Assembly (NCBI GenBank): GCA_964626385.1
Contig: CAZVEO010000011.1
Span: 1 to 35,583, forward strand
Reading direction: 5' to 3'
DNA length: 35,583 nucleotides
From: Scybalousia_A sp964626385
Lineage (GTDB): Bacteria > Bacteroidota > Bacteroidia > Bacteroidales > P3
Positions 15,191-23,317 of this stretch are shown in pieces. Every line of letters starts with the position of its first letter. Within the stretch, counting starts at the first letter, position 1. The notes below the pieces were generated by a model that worked only from the letters and a program-made list of their open reading frames with translations, did no database searches and had not been told where the DNA came from. Made by a program: the position numbers and the translations under genes.

Positions 15191-16393
15191 ATGAAGAGAA
15201 TAATTTATGTATTAGCCGTTGCTTTGTTGATGTCTTCTACGGCTTTTGCTCAAAAGAAAGACAAGAAAAACAAAGAAAAGCAAGAAGGTTATGTATTTAC
15301 TTTGGTTAAAGAGAACCCGGTAACGAGTGTAAAAGATCAAAATCGTTCGGGTACGTGTTGGGCCTATAGCGGTTTGGCTCTTATAGAGAGTGAATTGTTA
15401 AGAACTGGAAAAGGTGAGTTTGATTTGAGTGAGGCGTGGATATATCGTCATGCTTATACAGAAAAGGCTGATAGATATGTGCGTTTGCATGGTGCTGCAA
15501 CTTTTTCAGAGGGTGGTGCTTTCCAAGATATACCTTATATAATAAAGAAATATGGTATAGTACCAGAGGAAGTTTATAGAGGATTGAACTATGGCAGTGA
15601 TAAGCCTGACTTTACAGAGGTTACTCCAGTGTTGGACGGTTTTATCAAACCTTTGGCAAAAGCAAAAACTCTTTCTACTGCTTGGAAACAGGGTTTGGAA
15701 GGTTTGCTTGATACTTATTTTGGTAAATGTCCAGAGAAATTTACTTACAAAGGAAAGGAATACACTCCACAGTCTTTTGCTGAAAGTCTTGGCTTGAATT
15801 GGGACGACTATATTGAGATAGGTTCTTATACACATCATCCTTTCTATGAAACATTTATGATAGAGGTGCCTGACAATTGGTTGCATGCTCAAATATATAA
15901 TGTTCCTTTGGACGAGATGATGCAAATAATGGACGAGGCAATAATGAATGGTTATACTATTGGTTGGGGTGCTGATGTTAGCGAGAAAGGTTTTTCTTGG
16001 AAAGACGGTGTTGCTATAGTACCGGATGAGGAAAAAAGAGATCTTTCAGGTACAGAAAAAGAAAAGTGGGAGAAACTTACAGCAAAAGAAAAAGCCGCTG
16101 CAGCATATTCTTTTGATGGCTCAGCAAAAGAAAAGCAAATAACCCAAGAAATGCGTCAAAAGGGTTATGATTCTTTCCAAACCACAGATGACCACGGTAT
16201 GCAAATAGTTGGTATTTACAAAGACCAAAATGGCAATAAATTCTACAAGGTTAAAAACTCTTGGGATGCCATTGGCAAATATGATGGTTATTTCTATGCA
16301 AGTGAGGCTTTTGTAAGATACAAAACTATAGACTATCAAGTAAATAAGAATGCCCTTTCAACTGAGATGAAGAGCAAATTGAAAATAAAATAG
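15191..16393 (+). CDS. Exported C1-family peptidase (bleomycin hydrolase/aminopeptidase C-like)
   Basis: This is a papain-fold cysteine peptidase of the bleomycin hydrolase type. Its 400 aa begin with a signal peptide (MKRIIYVLAVALLMSSTAFA), so it acts in the periplasm or outside, whereas classic PepC/BleH is cytoplasmic. The catalytic triad is visible: Cys56 in NRSGTCWAYS, His335 in DDHGMQIVG and Asn356 in VKNSWD. The central insertion (about 130-270) and the position of Gln50 fit C1B members. It follows dnaN by 35 nt without an obvious promoter, so the two may be cotranscribed. A strong terminator follows. Confidence 0.9.
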   Translation: MKRIIYVLAVALLMSSTAFAQKKDKKNKEKQEGYVFTLVKENPVTSVKDQNRSGTCWAYSGLALIESELLRTGKGEFDLSEAWIYRHAYTEKADRYVRLHGAATFSEGGAFQDIPYIIKKYGIVPEEVYRGLNYGSDKPDFTEVTPVLDGFIKPLAKAKTLSTAWKQGLEGLLDTYFGKCPEKFTYKGKEYTPQSFAESLGLNWDDYIEIGSYTHHPFYETFMIEVPDNWLHAQIYNVPLDEMMQIMDEAIMNGYTIGWGADVSEKGFSWKDGVAIVPDEEKRDLSGTEKEKWEKLTAKEKAAAAYSFDGSAKEKQITQEMRQKGYDSFQTTDDHGMQIVGIYKDQNGNKFYKVKNSWDAIGKYDGYFYASEAFVRYKTIDYQVNKNALSTEMKSKLKIK

Positions 16394-16428
16394 TTAAGAG
16401 TTTTTTTCATATTAGTGTATACTAAAAG

Positions 16429-16464
16429 AGAGTATATCTGTCAAAAGATGTACTCTTTTTTTTT
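16429..16464 (+). terminator. Strong terminator after the C1 peptidase gene
   Basis: An 11-bp stem (16429-16439 with 16446-16456, one G-U pair) with a 6-nt loop is followed by a run of nine T ending at 16464. On the minus strand a shorter T-run follows, so it may also serve the convergent glycan cluster. Confidence 0.9.
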
Positions 16465-16529
16465 ATTCTCCTTATAAAAAAATCTTATCTCTTATAAAGT
16501 CAGCTGTTTTAAAGAGAGTAGGAGAGAGT

Positions 16530-17318
16530 TTATATATATTGAAGGTCTATTATATGAAAAACTTGTTTCTCCTTTGGAGGTAAAGACATGTAGTCCTCAC
16601 CATACAAACAAGTTAAATATTCTTTTGGAGCGTTTACTCCAAAAAATTTAGTGTCCTCAAAATCATATAATATAGGTTTGGTTATAAATTCTTTTTTTAC
16701 TATTTCTTTCATTCCCCAAGCTCCATAGTGGTTGGCAAAGTATTCTCCTTTGTTTTTCAACAAATGATTATCTATTATCTTGTAAATAAAATTTTTATTT
16801 GGAGGAAAATGTAGAATATGTAAAAGTTTTGAGATGCTGTTTTTTACCCTCCCGTAGTCTTCCAAATTATAAAATCTATAATTCTGTATCTTGTATAAAG
16901 TATTTATTATATGGTTGTAGGACAAAAAAGACAAATTATCGTTGGTGCTATCTAAAGGAAAAATATCTATAGTTACACCATAATTAAAATTACAAAGTCT
17001 TTCTTTTACAAGAGTTTGAGTATTTTCTATTTTAATAAAACCTCCGTAAAAATTTGGAGTATTTTCTTTGCTAATCAATCTAAGGTTGTCGGGTAGTTGT
17101 TTTTGCAAAATAGTTATCAGTTGTGCAAAATATTTTCTTTCCACACCAAAGTCCATATCATCGTCCCAAGGAATAAAACCTTTGTGTCTTATAGCCCCCA
17201 ACATACTGCCCCCCAACATACAATAAGGAATAGAATTTTTTGTGCAAATGTTGTGAAACTCTTTGCCCAAATCTAAGACTATTTTGTGTATATTTTTAAT
17301 TAAATCTTGTGATTTCAT
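16530..17318 (-). CDS. LicD-family phosphotransferase-like protein (second of two)
   Basis: LicD proteins have a nucleotidyltransferase fold and transfer phosphocholine or related phospho-groups from CDP-linked donors to cell-surface sugars. This 262-aa protein shows the family signature LGGSMLGAIRHKGFIPWDDD followed by MDFGV. The metal-binding acidic triad is near Asp52-Asp56. It is last in a tight five-gene cluster, 2 nt after the SDR gene. It shares only the core motif with its cluster mate at 18065 and is clearly diverged, so the two probably act on different acceptors or donors. The group transferred is unknown. Confidence 0.87.
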   Translation of the reverse strand: MKSQDLIKNIHKIVLDLGKEFHNICTKNSIPYCMLGGSMLGAIRHKGFIPWDDDMDFGVERKYFAQLITILQKQLPDNLRLISKENTPNFYGGFIKIENTQTLVKERLCNFNYGVTIDIFPLDSTNDNLSFLSYNHIINTLYKIQNYRFYNLEDYGRVKNSISKLLHILHFPPNKNFIYKIIDNHLLKNKGEYFANHYGAWGMKEIVKKEFITKPILYDFEDTKFFGVNAPKEYLTCLYGEDYMSLPPKEKQVFHIIDLQYI

Positions 17319-17320
17319 TA

Positions 17321-18058
17321 TTATAGTTTTATTCTCCCAGAGTTTAGCTTGTAGTCGTAAGAGTGTAAGCCTTCTTTTCTAAAATCTTGATGATAACGTT
17401 CAAGTACTTGTTTAAAAATTTCCTCGTATTGAGGAATAAATAAGTCATCTTTTGCTTCTAAATGTTGCAAAATTTGATTGGCAAGTATTTGAGTTTGAAT
17501 CAAATCGGTTTTTCCTCCATTGAAAGACGTGCCTTTGATACTTCCGGGTGAAATGTTTAGTATGCGATTAGTTGTACCTTCTTTGCAAAGTTCTACGTTA
17601 ACACTTTCTATAAATATTTTCAAAGAGGCTTTAGTTGCCGCATACACACTATAAAAAGGAGAGGACATAAAGCCAGAAATACTAACCATTACACCACAAA
17701 AAAAGTCCTCCTTACTCAAAATTTTATCATAAAAACGTTTTATTATTCTTATAGGTGCAAGGCTATTTACAATAAAGGAATTATTTATATAATCTTCGCT
17801 AATATCTTTAAAAAGTGATAGTTTAGCAAAACCTGCAGTAATTATCAAAGAATCTATATCCTCAAATCTATCAAAAAAACTATAATCTTCTTGTTTTAAA
17901 TCAAATATAAAAGAATCTGTTTTTGTGTTTGAGTATTCTAAGGACATTGGTTTTTTGTCTACTATATAAATTTTTTCTGTTTCTTGTTTTTGACTCAAAA
18001 CATTGGCAAGAGATAGACCTATGCCAGAAGCTCCTCCTACTATAAGTATACGTTTCAT
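17321..18058 (-). CDS. Short-chain dehydrogenase/reductase (SDR)
   Basis: This is an NAD(P)-dependent oxidoreductase with a classical SDR fold. Its 245 aa carry GGASGIG (8-14) for cofactor binding, a Ser at 127-129 and the catalytic Tyr139-x3-Lys143 (YAATK). It lies between two licD-type genes with gaps of 6 and 2 nt, so it probably makes or modifies the sugar or polyol whose phosphate is transferred. In some capsules an SDR fused to a cytidylyltransferase makes CDP-ribitol. No cytidylyltransferase is in this window, so that role is only a suggestion. Substrate unknown. Confidence 0.88.
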   Translation of the reverse strand: MKRILIVGGASGIGLSLANVLSQKQETEKIYIVDKKPMSLEYSNTKTDSFIFDLKQEDYSFFDRFEDIDSLIITAGFAKLSLFKDISEDYINNSFIVNSLAPIRIIKRFYDKILSKEDFFCGVMVSISGFMSSPFYSVYAATKASLKIFIESVNVELCKEGTTNRILNISPGSIKGTSFNGGKTDLIQTQILANQILQHLEAKDDLFIPQYEEIFKQVLERYHQDFRKEGLHSYDYKLNSGRIKL

Positions 18059-18064
18059 AATTTT

Positions 18065-18970
18065 TTATATATAATATTTGTAAGATTTATCCGTATCAAA
18101 AAAAACTTCTCCGTGATAGGTTCCTATGTGTTTGGGAATTTTCCAATTACCATATTTCCACATCAAAAGATTATCATAGTCCTTAGGTACGGGTATTTTC
18201 AAAAACTCAAAGTCCATATCTATTGTTTCATATATATCTTTGAGTTTTATATCATGTACTCTGTGGTCAAATTGAAAAGAGAGCAAACTTACTTTTTCTG
18301 TATTAAGATTATTAAATCTTTGACACTCTTTTTCATAAGCAAATAAGTATTTTTCGTCTTTATCTTGTTCTTTTACAGGATTTTTTAACAACTTCCTATA
18401 ATAAAACTTTATTTTATTTTTGTCCTCATAAAATCTTGATTGTAAGGAAGAATAATACCTTGCTTTTTTTAAAAGCATTCTTGCTCTAAATTGTTGTCTA
18501 AGAAACAGTTTAATATTATCTGTAAGATTGTCCAAAGGAAAAATATCAATAAATATACCTTGGTTATATTGGAAATGACAATTTAGTTCCGTTTTTTGTA
18601 TTGCTGTTGTTTGAGAGTTTCTTAATCGGGCAAAACATCTAAAATAACCTTTGTCGTTCCTATTTGTTTGCAAGAAATAAGGAAAAGAAAACTCATCGGC
18701 AACAGATAGCAGTTTATTATAGTCCTTTCTTAGCATCATAATATCCACATCATCGTCCCAAGGAATAAAACCTCCGTGTCTTGCTGCCCCTAACATTGTT
18801 CCACCAGAGGCTATATATCTTATTTTGTGTTTTTTTGCTACTCTTTGAAATTCGTTAAGTAAATCCAATTCCACTGCCCAAACTTTTTTCATCTTGCTGC
18901 TTACGATAAAGTTTGAACGTTCCTCTTTGTTAAGAAAATTTGAGGGTAAATCAATTTTCAAATCAACCAT
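18065..18970 (-). CDS. LicD-family phosphotransferase-like protein (first of two)
   Basis: This 301-aa protein has the LicD signature ASGGTMLGAARHGGFIPWDD followed by DVDIMM (about 54-79), with the acidic metal site at Asp72-Asp76. Further conserved blocks are the FIDIFPLDNL segment and a C-terminal Tyr-rich end (YGNWKIPKHIGTYHGEVFFD). It starts 2 nt after the GT2 gene. Like other LicD proteins it probably decorates a surface glycan with a phospho-substituent. I see no choline kinase or CTP:phosphocholine cytidylyltransferase nearby to confirm choline. Confidence 0.87.
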   Translation of the reverse strand: MVDLKIDLPSNFLNKEERSNFIVSSKMKKVWAVELDLLNEFQRVAKKHKIRYIASGGTMLGAARHGGFIPWDDDVDIMMLRKDYNKLLSVADEFSFPYFLQTNRNDKGYFRCFARLRNSQTTAIQKTELNCHFQYNQGIFIDIFPLDNLTDNIKLFLRQQFRARMLLKKARYYSSLQSRFYEDKNKIKFYYRKLLKNPVKEQDKDEKYLFAYEKECQRFNNLNTEKVSLLSFQFDHRVHDIKLKDIYETIDMDFEFLKIPVPKDYDNLLMWKYGNWKIPKHIGTYHGEVFFDTDKSYKYYI

Positions 18971-18972
18971 AG

Positions 18973-19986
18973 TTACAATTGTTTCTTTTTGACTACACTT
19001 TGCAATTTCAAATACAAGAACATAGAACGATAAAGACGAAGTTTAAACAGATAGAATAAAATTTGAATATTCCATTTTAGTTTTATTGTATTTTTAGCAA
19101 AAGAAGGTTTGAGAATAGCCATATCTCTAAGATTTTTCATTGCTTGTTTAAAAAGGTTGAATTTTAGATTCATATCTACAAATCTTTTAACAAATCTGTT
19201 GATATTTACCATTATACGAAGAGAAAGTTGTTCTTTAAGTAATTGTTTTTTATCTATCTCTACCAATTTTTGCCAACAAAGAATTTGCTCTTGCAAAAAA
19301 TCTACTCTCAAAAGTTGGGTAACTTGAGCAGGGTGAATAACATAATAGTAATCGTAGTCGTCAGATATATAAAGAGAAGAGATACTATAAAGTGCCTGAA
19401 GCACACTTACTTGGTCTTCACCATACCATAATCCCAAGCCTGCTTTAAGCATAGGAGCAACATAGTTTCTTTTGATAAGTTTTCCCCATAAGTAAATAGG
19501 AATACCAGATACTTGGGTTGCGTTGTCAAAAAGTAGTTTGTTTTTTATAATTTGCTCTATTGCTTGTTTGTCAAAATAGCCTGTTACTTTTCTTATTACT
19601 TTGTGCTGTTCTGTTTCTGTTTTGTTATAGTGCTGACAAACAACAATATCTGCTTTATTATATTTTAAATGATTTAGCATATTTAGGACATAGTCATCGC
19701 TTACAAAATCATCTGCATCAACAAAAGTTATATATTCTCCCTGGCTGTAAAAGAAAGCATTTAAACGCGTTTGTGCAACACCCTTGTTCTCGCTTGAATA
19801 TACTTTTATTCTCTCATCTTTTTGTGCAAAATCATTACAAATCTGTAAAGAATTATCCTTGCTCCCATCGTCAAAAAGTATTATCTCAATTGGTTTATAT
19901 TTTTGTTTTACAATGGAATCAATACATCTCGGCAAGAATTTTTCAGCATTAAACACTGGAACAATAATAGAGACCAATTCACTCAT
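18973..19986 (-). CDS. Family 2 glycosyltransferase
   Basis: This GT-A fold inverting glycosyltransferase adds a sugar to a growing surface glycan. It has 337 aa, with the N-terminal SIIVPVFNAEKFLPRCIDSI, the nucleotide-binding FDDGSKDNS (38-46) and the DXD-type motif VDADD at 89-93. The C-terminal third is basic and hydrophobic, suggesting peripheral membrane association. Its start overlaps the stop of the pyruvyl transferase gene by 4 nt, indicating translational coupling. Donor and acceptor are not predictable. Confidence 0.92.
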   Translation of the reverse strand: MSELVSIIVPVFNAEKFLPRCIDSIVKQKYKPIEIILFDDGSKDNSLQICNDFAQKDERIKVYSSENKGVAQTRLNAFFYSQGEYITFVDADDFVSDDYVLNMLNHLKYNKADIVVCQHYNKTETEQHKVIRKVTGYFDKQAIEQIIKNKLLFDNATQVSGIPIYLWGKLIKRNYVAPMLKAGLGLWYGEDQVSVLQALYSISSLYISDDYDYYYVIHPAQVTQLLRVDFLQEQILCWQKLVEIDKKQLLKEQLSLRIMVNINRFVKRFVDMNLKFNLFKQAMKNLRDMAILKPSFAKNTIKLKWNIQILFYLFKLRLYRSMFLYLKLQSVVKKKQL

Positions 19987-21170
19987 AGGCTAAGATTTTT
20001 TGTTAGATAGTTTAAAGAAATTTCCTTTAGTTCCTCTTTTCTTTGGTTTACTTGCTCATAATCAATTTTATAAATATCATGCAGAAGAACTCCGGTTAAG
20101 TCTTTTTTGCTATAAATCAAACGCTTATTCAAATCAAATAAATCAAGCAAAGATTTAAAACGACTAAGCCCTCTTTCTTTGTTGCCAATACATAGAAATT
20201 GTTTGTTAAAAATAATAGCAAACACTACAGCGTGAAAACTATCTGTAAGCACAAAATCAGCAGTTGAAATTTCATATAACCATTTTTCTACACTTGGGAA
20301 AACAGCTTTCGCGTCTATTTCTTTAGAATTGAGAGTTGTCCAATTCTTTTTGGGCATTATGCTTTCTACTCTCATTGCCAACCTGCGAGAAAGAATATCT
20401 GTTAATTCTTCTTTTTCATTGCTTTTGTCCAAGATATATGTAAAAATTTTTTTCTTTGCTGAGTTTTCTATTTGTGGCTGTTTTTCTCTTGTATCTATAA
20501 GGTTTAAATAATCCTCTTTGTTCAATAATAGAGTAGGGTCAAGTGTAAGAAGAGGCGTTTGCTGGAATTCTTCTTCCATAATCTTTATGGCAGAAGATTC
20601 TCTCACACTTATAGAGGAAAAATATTTAATCAATTCTTTACAATCTTTTTTTTCTTTTTCAGAATATTCGTCTAAGTTGTCAGTGCCAAAAGAAGCCGAA
20701 TAAGAAAAACGTTTTTTATTTGTATTTTTTAGAAAATCAAAAAAATACCTTCTTACATCTCCGTATTTTCTTCGCCAAATTTGGTCGGAGCCACAAATAA
20801 AAATATCAAACTTTTCAATATTTGATTTTTTAGGTTTAACTCTGTTTTCAAAAAAATCTATGGTTTTTATGTTTTTTTCTATAAAAGGCAATATATTTTT
20901 GGCAACTGCCTCATAATCTTTGCGTTTAAATTGCTTTTTTATTAATGGCTTATAATTGTTATTTCCTTTTAAACAACCATATACCAACCTTGCTCCAAAA
21001 TCTTTTAGTTTATTTTTTAAAGAACGAGGTTTGAGAAAAAAAGCATTGTCCGTCTGCACCTCAAAACCTAAATTTCTAATAACTTTTTGTAGTGCGTATG
21101 CTTGTAAAATACCTCCGTAATTTGTCCTTAAAGGCTGAGTTATTATTAAAATTTTACCTTTTTCTTTCAC
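19983..21170 (-). CDS. Polysaccharide pyruvyl transferase family protein
   Basis: This family includes CsaB/PssM-type enzymes that attach ketal-pyruvate to sugars, although many members in glycan clusters have untested chemistry. The 395 aa begin LIITQPLRTNYGGILQAYAL and contain FDIFICGSDQIWRRKYG and SVRESSAIKIMEEEF. The late block ISTADFVLTDSFHAVVFAIIF is a family hallmark. The start is GTG; no in-frame ATG lies nearby. It heads the five-gene cluster. No clear -7 box was found between it and the secG terminator (21260-21287), so how the cluster is transcribed is unclear. Confidence 0.88.
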   Translation of the reverse strand: MKEKGKILIITQPLRTNYGGILQAYALQKVIRNLGFEVQTDNAFFLKPRSLKNKLKDFGARLVYGCLKGNNNYKPLIKKQFKRKDYEAVAKNILPFIEKNIKTIDFFENRVKPKKSNIEKFDIFICGSDQIWRRKYGDVRRYFFDFLKNTNKKRFSYSASFGTDNLDEYSEKEKKDCKELIKYFSSISVRESSAIKIMEEEFQQTPLLTLDPTLLLNKEDYLNLIDTREKQPQIENSAKKKIFTYILDKSNEKEELTDILSRRLAMRVESIMPKKNWTTLNSKEIDAKAVFPSVEKWLYEISTADFVLTDSFHAVVFAIIFNKQFLCIGNKERGLSRFKSLLDLFDLNKRLIYSKKDLTGVLLHDIYKIDYEQVNQRKEELKEISLNYLTKNLSL

Positions 21171-21259
21171 AAATGAATAAACAATTTTTTTCTAACAGAT
21201 TGTCTTTTTTATGTCTATAATTTTTTCCATTGAGTTTAAGAAACAAATAAAATAAACAA

Positions 21260-21287
21260 GCAAATGCTTTCCTTATGAAGCATTTGC
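21260..21287 (-). terminator. Terminator of the TPR-secG operon
   Basis: A 10-bp perfect stem GCAAATGCTT (21260-21269) / AAGCATTTGC (21278-21287) with an 8-nt loop is followed on the minus strand by TTGTTTATTTT. A TTTTT also follows on the plus strand. It separates secG from the glycan cluster. Confidence 0.85.
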
Positions 21288-21310
21288 CCGTTTTTAATTC
21301 TCTTTGTTTA

Positions 21311-21628
21311 TTAGTTATTAGGAGTAGTAGTGTTTTGCTGAGCATTGTTGGTAGGAACAGCAGGAACCTCTGTATTAGTTGGAGTAGGAGTTATTTGTCT
21401 GCTACTTTTTGGTATAAGAGCAGAAGACATTAAACAAAACAATACCATCGCTCCTGCCAAAAACCAAGTTGCCTTTTCCAAAAAATCGGTAGTTTTTCTT
21501 ACTCCCATAACTTGATTTTGTGAAGCAAAATTAGCCGCCAAACCTCCGCCTTTACCATTCTGAACCAACACTATAAACGCAAGCACTATGGCTACAATCA
21601 TAATCAATACTGTTACTAAAATAAACAT
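21311..21628 (-). CDS. secG: Preprotein translocase subunit SecG
   Basis: SecG is the small accessory membrane subunit of the SecYEG channel. Its 105 aa have two transmembrane segments (about 2-22 and 52-72). Between them is the conserved cytosolic loop VQNGKGGGLAANFASQNQVM followed by GVRKTTDFLEKATW. The Thr/Pro/Asn-rich tail (about 78-105) is a low-complexity extension common in this phylum. It follows the TPR-like gene by 26 nt and is ended by the hairpin at 21260-21287. Confidence 0.95.
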   Translation of the reverse strand: MFILVTVLIMIVAIVLAFIVLVQNGKGGGLAANFASQNQVMGVRKTTDFLEKATWFLAGAMVLFCLMSSALIPKSSRQITPTPTNTEVPAVPTNNAQQNTTTPNN

Positions 21629-21654
21629 ATCTACTTAAATTTTTTATGAGTTTG

Positions 21655-22278
21655 TTAACTATTTTTTAATTTTTCTATTTGGTTTGCAAAGTAAATACTT
21701 TTTTTGGGATTAGAGGTCATAAGTTGCTGATAAATTTTTATGGCTTTGTCTTTATTGCCTTGTTTTATAAAAATTTTTGCCATAGTTTCAGTAGCAAAAC
21801 TAATATCTTCTTGAACACTCTTTTTGATTACAGCATCAATATTTTCCTCATTCTTAGACTCTTCTTGTTTGTTGGAAACAGTCTTTTGAGGATTTTCTAT
21901 ATTCAAAAACCTGTTTATCAATTCCTCCTTAGTAGGAGTTTCGGAAAGATTTTCCTCTTTATAAGAATTTATTTCAGTCATTATATCTTTGTCTTTTTTC
22001 AAGGCAGTTTCTTGCATAGTTTTTTTCTTTTGCAAAGTTGCTTGAGCCAAAGAAACAACCTGTTTTAATCTTTCTCTATCCTTGACAAAGATACTCGATT
22101 TTGATAACCATTCTTTTTGATTAAAAGCATTTAGAATAGTAGAAGCCTTAGTACCCAAAACCCAAAACAAACTACAAAAAGGATATTTATCGGCAAGTCT
22201 TTGTATCAAAACCAACTCTTGCATGGATAATATCTCGTCTTGCATAGATAGAATGTTATTAAGTTTTGTTTTATCCAT
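21655..22278 (-). CDS. Conserved protein with C-terminal TPR-like helices
   Basis: I recognise no named family. From ATG 22278 the product is about 207 aa without signal peptide or membrane segment. The N-terminal half is helical with LADKYPFCSLFWVLGTKAST, then a charged, poorly conserved linker. The C-terminal ATETMAKIFIKQGNKDKAIK and following YQQL resemble one TPR unit. It is cotranscribed with secG. From memory, a similar small TPR-type gene lies beside secG in other Bacteroidota. An upstream in-frame start at 22332 is excluded because the promoter lies at 22303-22333. Confidence 0.78.
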   Translation of the reverse strand: MDKTKLNNILSMQDEILSMQELVLIQRLADKYPFCSLFWVLGTKASTILNAFNQKEWLSKSSIFVKDRERLKQVVSLAQATLQKKKTMQETALKKDKDIMTEINSYKEENLSETPTKEELINRFLNIENPQKTVSNKQEESKNEENIDAVIKKSVQEDISFATETMAKIFIKQGNKDKAIKIYQQLMTSNPKKSIYFANQIEKLKNS

Positions 22279-22302
22279 AAAAATATACTCTACTTTGAAC
22301 TG

Positions 22303-22333
22303 CAAAGGTATAAAAAAAATATATTCTAACAAA
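22303..22333 (-). promoter_or_regulatory. Promoter of the TPR-secG operon
   Basis: Minus strand TTTG (22330-22333), 19-nt spacer, TACCTTTG (22303-22310). The ATG at 22278 is 24 nt beyond the -7 box. Confidence 0.82.
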
Positions 22334-22497
22334 AAACAACCTCTTTTTTAATATATTTATTAGGTTAGAGGATGTGTTAATATGGGTTAGTACATTATAG
22401 GTCTGTATGGATGTAAGGTCTAATTTTCGCTATTTTAAAAATAACCTATTTTTCACCTATTAAACTTCAAAACATACATTTTACTCAAAAATGAGTA

Positions 22498-22528
22498 TTG
22501 CAAGGATGTAATTAAGGTAGTAATTTTG
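22498..22528 (+). promoter_or_regulatory. Flavodoxin promoter
   Basis: TTG (22498-22500), a 20-nt spacer and TAATTTTG (22521-22528) lie 36 nt before the flavodoxin ATG. The region upstream (22360-22420) has a faint copy of the TTAGGTTAG/ATGGGTTAG repeat and nothing else I can name. Confidence 0.75.
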
Positions 22529-22564
22529 CAAAAAATAAAGAATAAATTATAAAATTATATTAAA

Positions 22565-23065
22565 ATGAAAAGAACATGTGTTGTTTTTGGTTCAACTACA
22601 GGAACCTGTGAGGAATTAGCCTCACGTATAGCATCAAAATTGGGTGTTAGTGATATTATCAATGCTGCTGATTTTAAAGCAGAAACGCTTGATAATTTTG
22701 ATAATTTTATTTTAGGTACTTCTACTTGGGGTGCCGGTGATTTACAAGATGATTGGTATTCCGGTGCTTTGGATGCTTTGAAAACAGGAAATCTTGGTGG
22801 TAAAACATTTGCTATTTTTGGTTGTGGAGATGGTGATGGATATGGAGATACTTTCTGTGCAGGTATGGCGGAATTGTATAACACATTGGACGGCAAAGGT
22901 GCAAACGTTATAGGTGAGGTTTCTACAGAGGGATATACCTTTGATAGTTCGGATGCAGTTATAGATGGCAAATTTGTTGGTCTTGCTTTGGACGAAACTA
23001 ATGAGTCAGACAAAACAGACGCAAGAATAGACGCTTGGGTAGAACAAATTAAACCTTTACTTTAG
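22565..23065 (+). CDS. fldA: Long-chain flavodoxin
   Basis: This FMN-containing electron carrier can replace ferredoxin. At 166 aa it is the long-chain type. The FMN phosphate loop is GSTTGTCEELA (about 9-19). The two isoalloxazine-flanking loops are TSTWGAGDLQDDW and GCGDGDGYGDTFCAG, the latter supplying the usual Tyr. The protein is acidic throughout, as expected. It has its own promoter and terminator, so it is monocistronic and could be regulated independently. I could not identify a Fur-like operator. Confidence 0.95.
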   Translation: MKRTCVVFGSTTGTCEELASRIASKLGVSDIINAADFKAETLDNFDNFILGTSTWGAGDLQDDWYSGALDALKTGNLGGKTFAIFGCGDGDGYGDTFCAGMAELYNTLDGKGANVIGEVSTEGYTFDSSDAVIDGKFVGLALDETNESDKTDARIDAWVEQIKPLL

Positions 23066-23117
23066 TAACAAATAATAGAAAAAGTTAAGGGTTATACTAT
23101 TTTTATTTAACGTACTC

Positions 23118-23151
23118 AAAGTACTGGACTTTTTTGCCCAGTACTTTTTTT
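23118..23151 (+). terminator. Flavodoxin terminator
   Basis: A 10-bp stem AAAGTACTGG (23118-23127) / CCAGTACTTT (23138-23147) with a 10-nt loop runs into a T-run ending near 23151. Confidence 0.9.
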
Positions 23152-23229
23152 ATTATATTACTTTTAATATTTTGGGTATTAGTTTCAAAAATATTTGTAT
23201 TGTAAAATTATTAAAACGTATTTTTTTCT

Positions 23230-23237
23230 TACCTTTG
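23230..23237 (+). promoter_or_regulatory. -7 box of the prfA operon
   Basis: TACCTTTG matches TAnnTTTG, 80 nt before the prfA ATG. No well-spaced TTTG -33 element is visible. Confidence 0.65.
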
Positions 23238-23317
23238 CAAAATTGTAGAGTGTTTCTTTTTGAAGAAGAGGAAGTTTTTTATAAACATTATTATATTTAT
23301 ACAGAAAGGTAAAAGAG

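Noticed and set aside
21154..21345. A 63-codon open frame between the glycan cluster and secG
   Set aside because: It overlaps the secG 3' end and terminator and the start of the pyruvyl transferase gene, and has a shadow-like composition.
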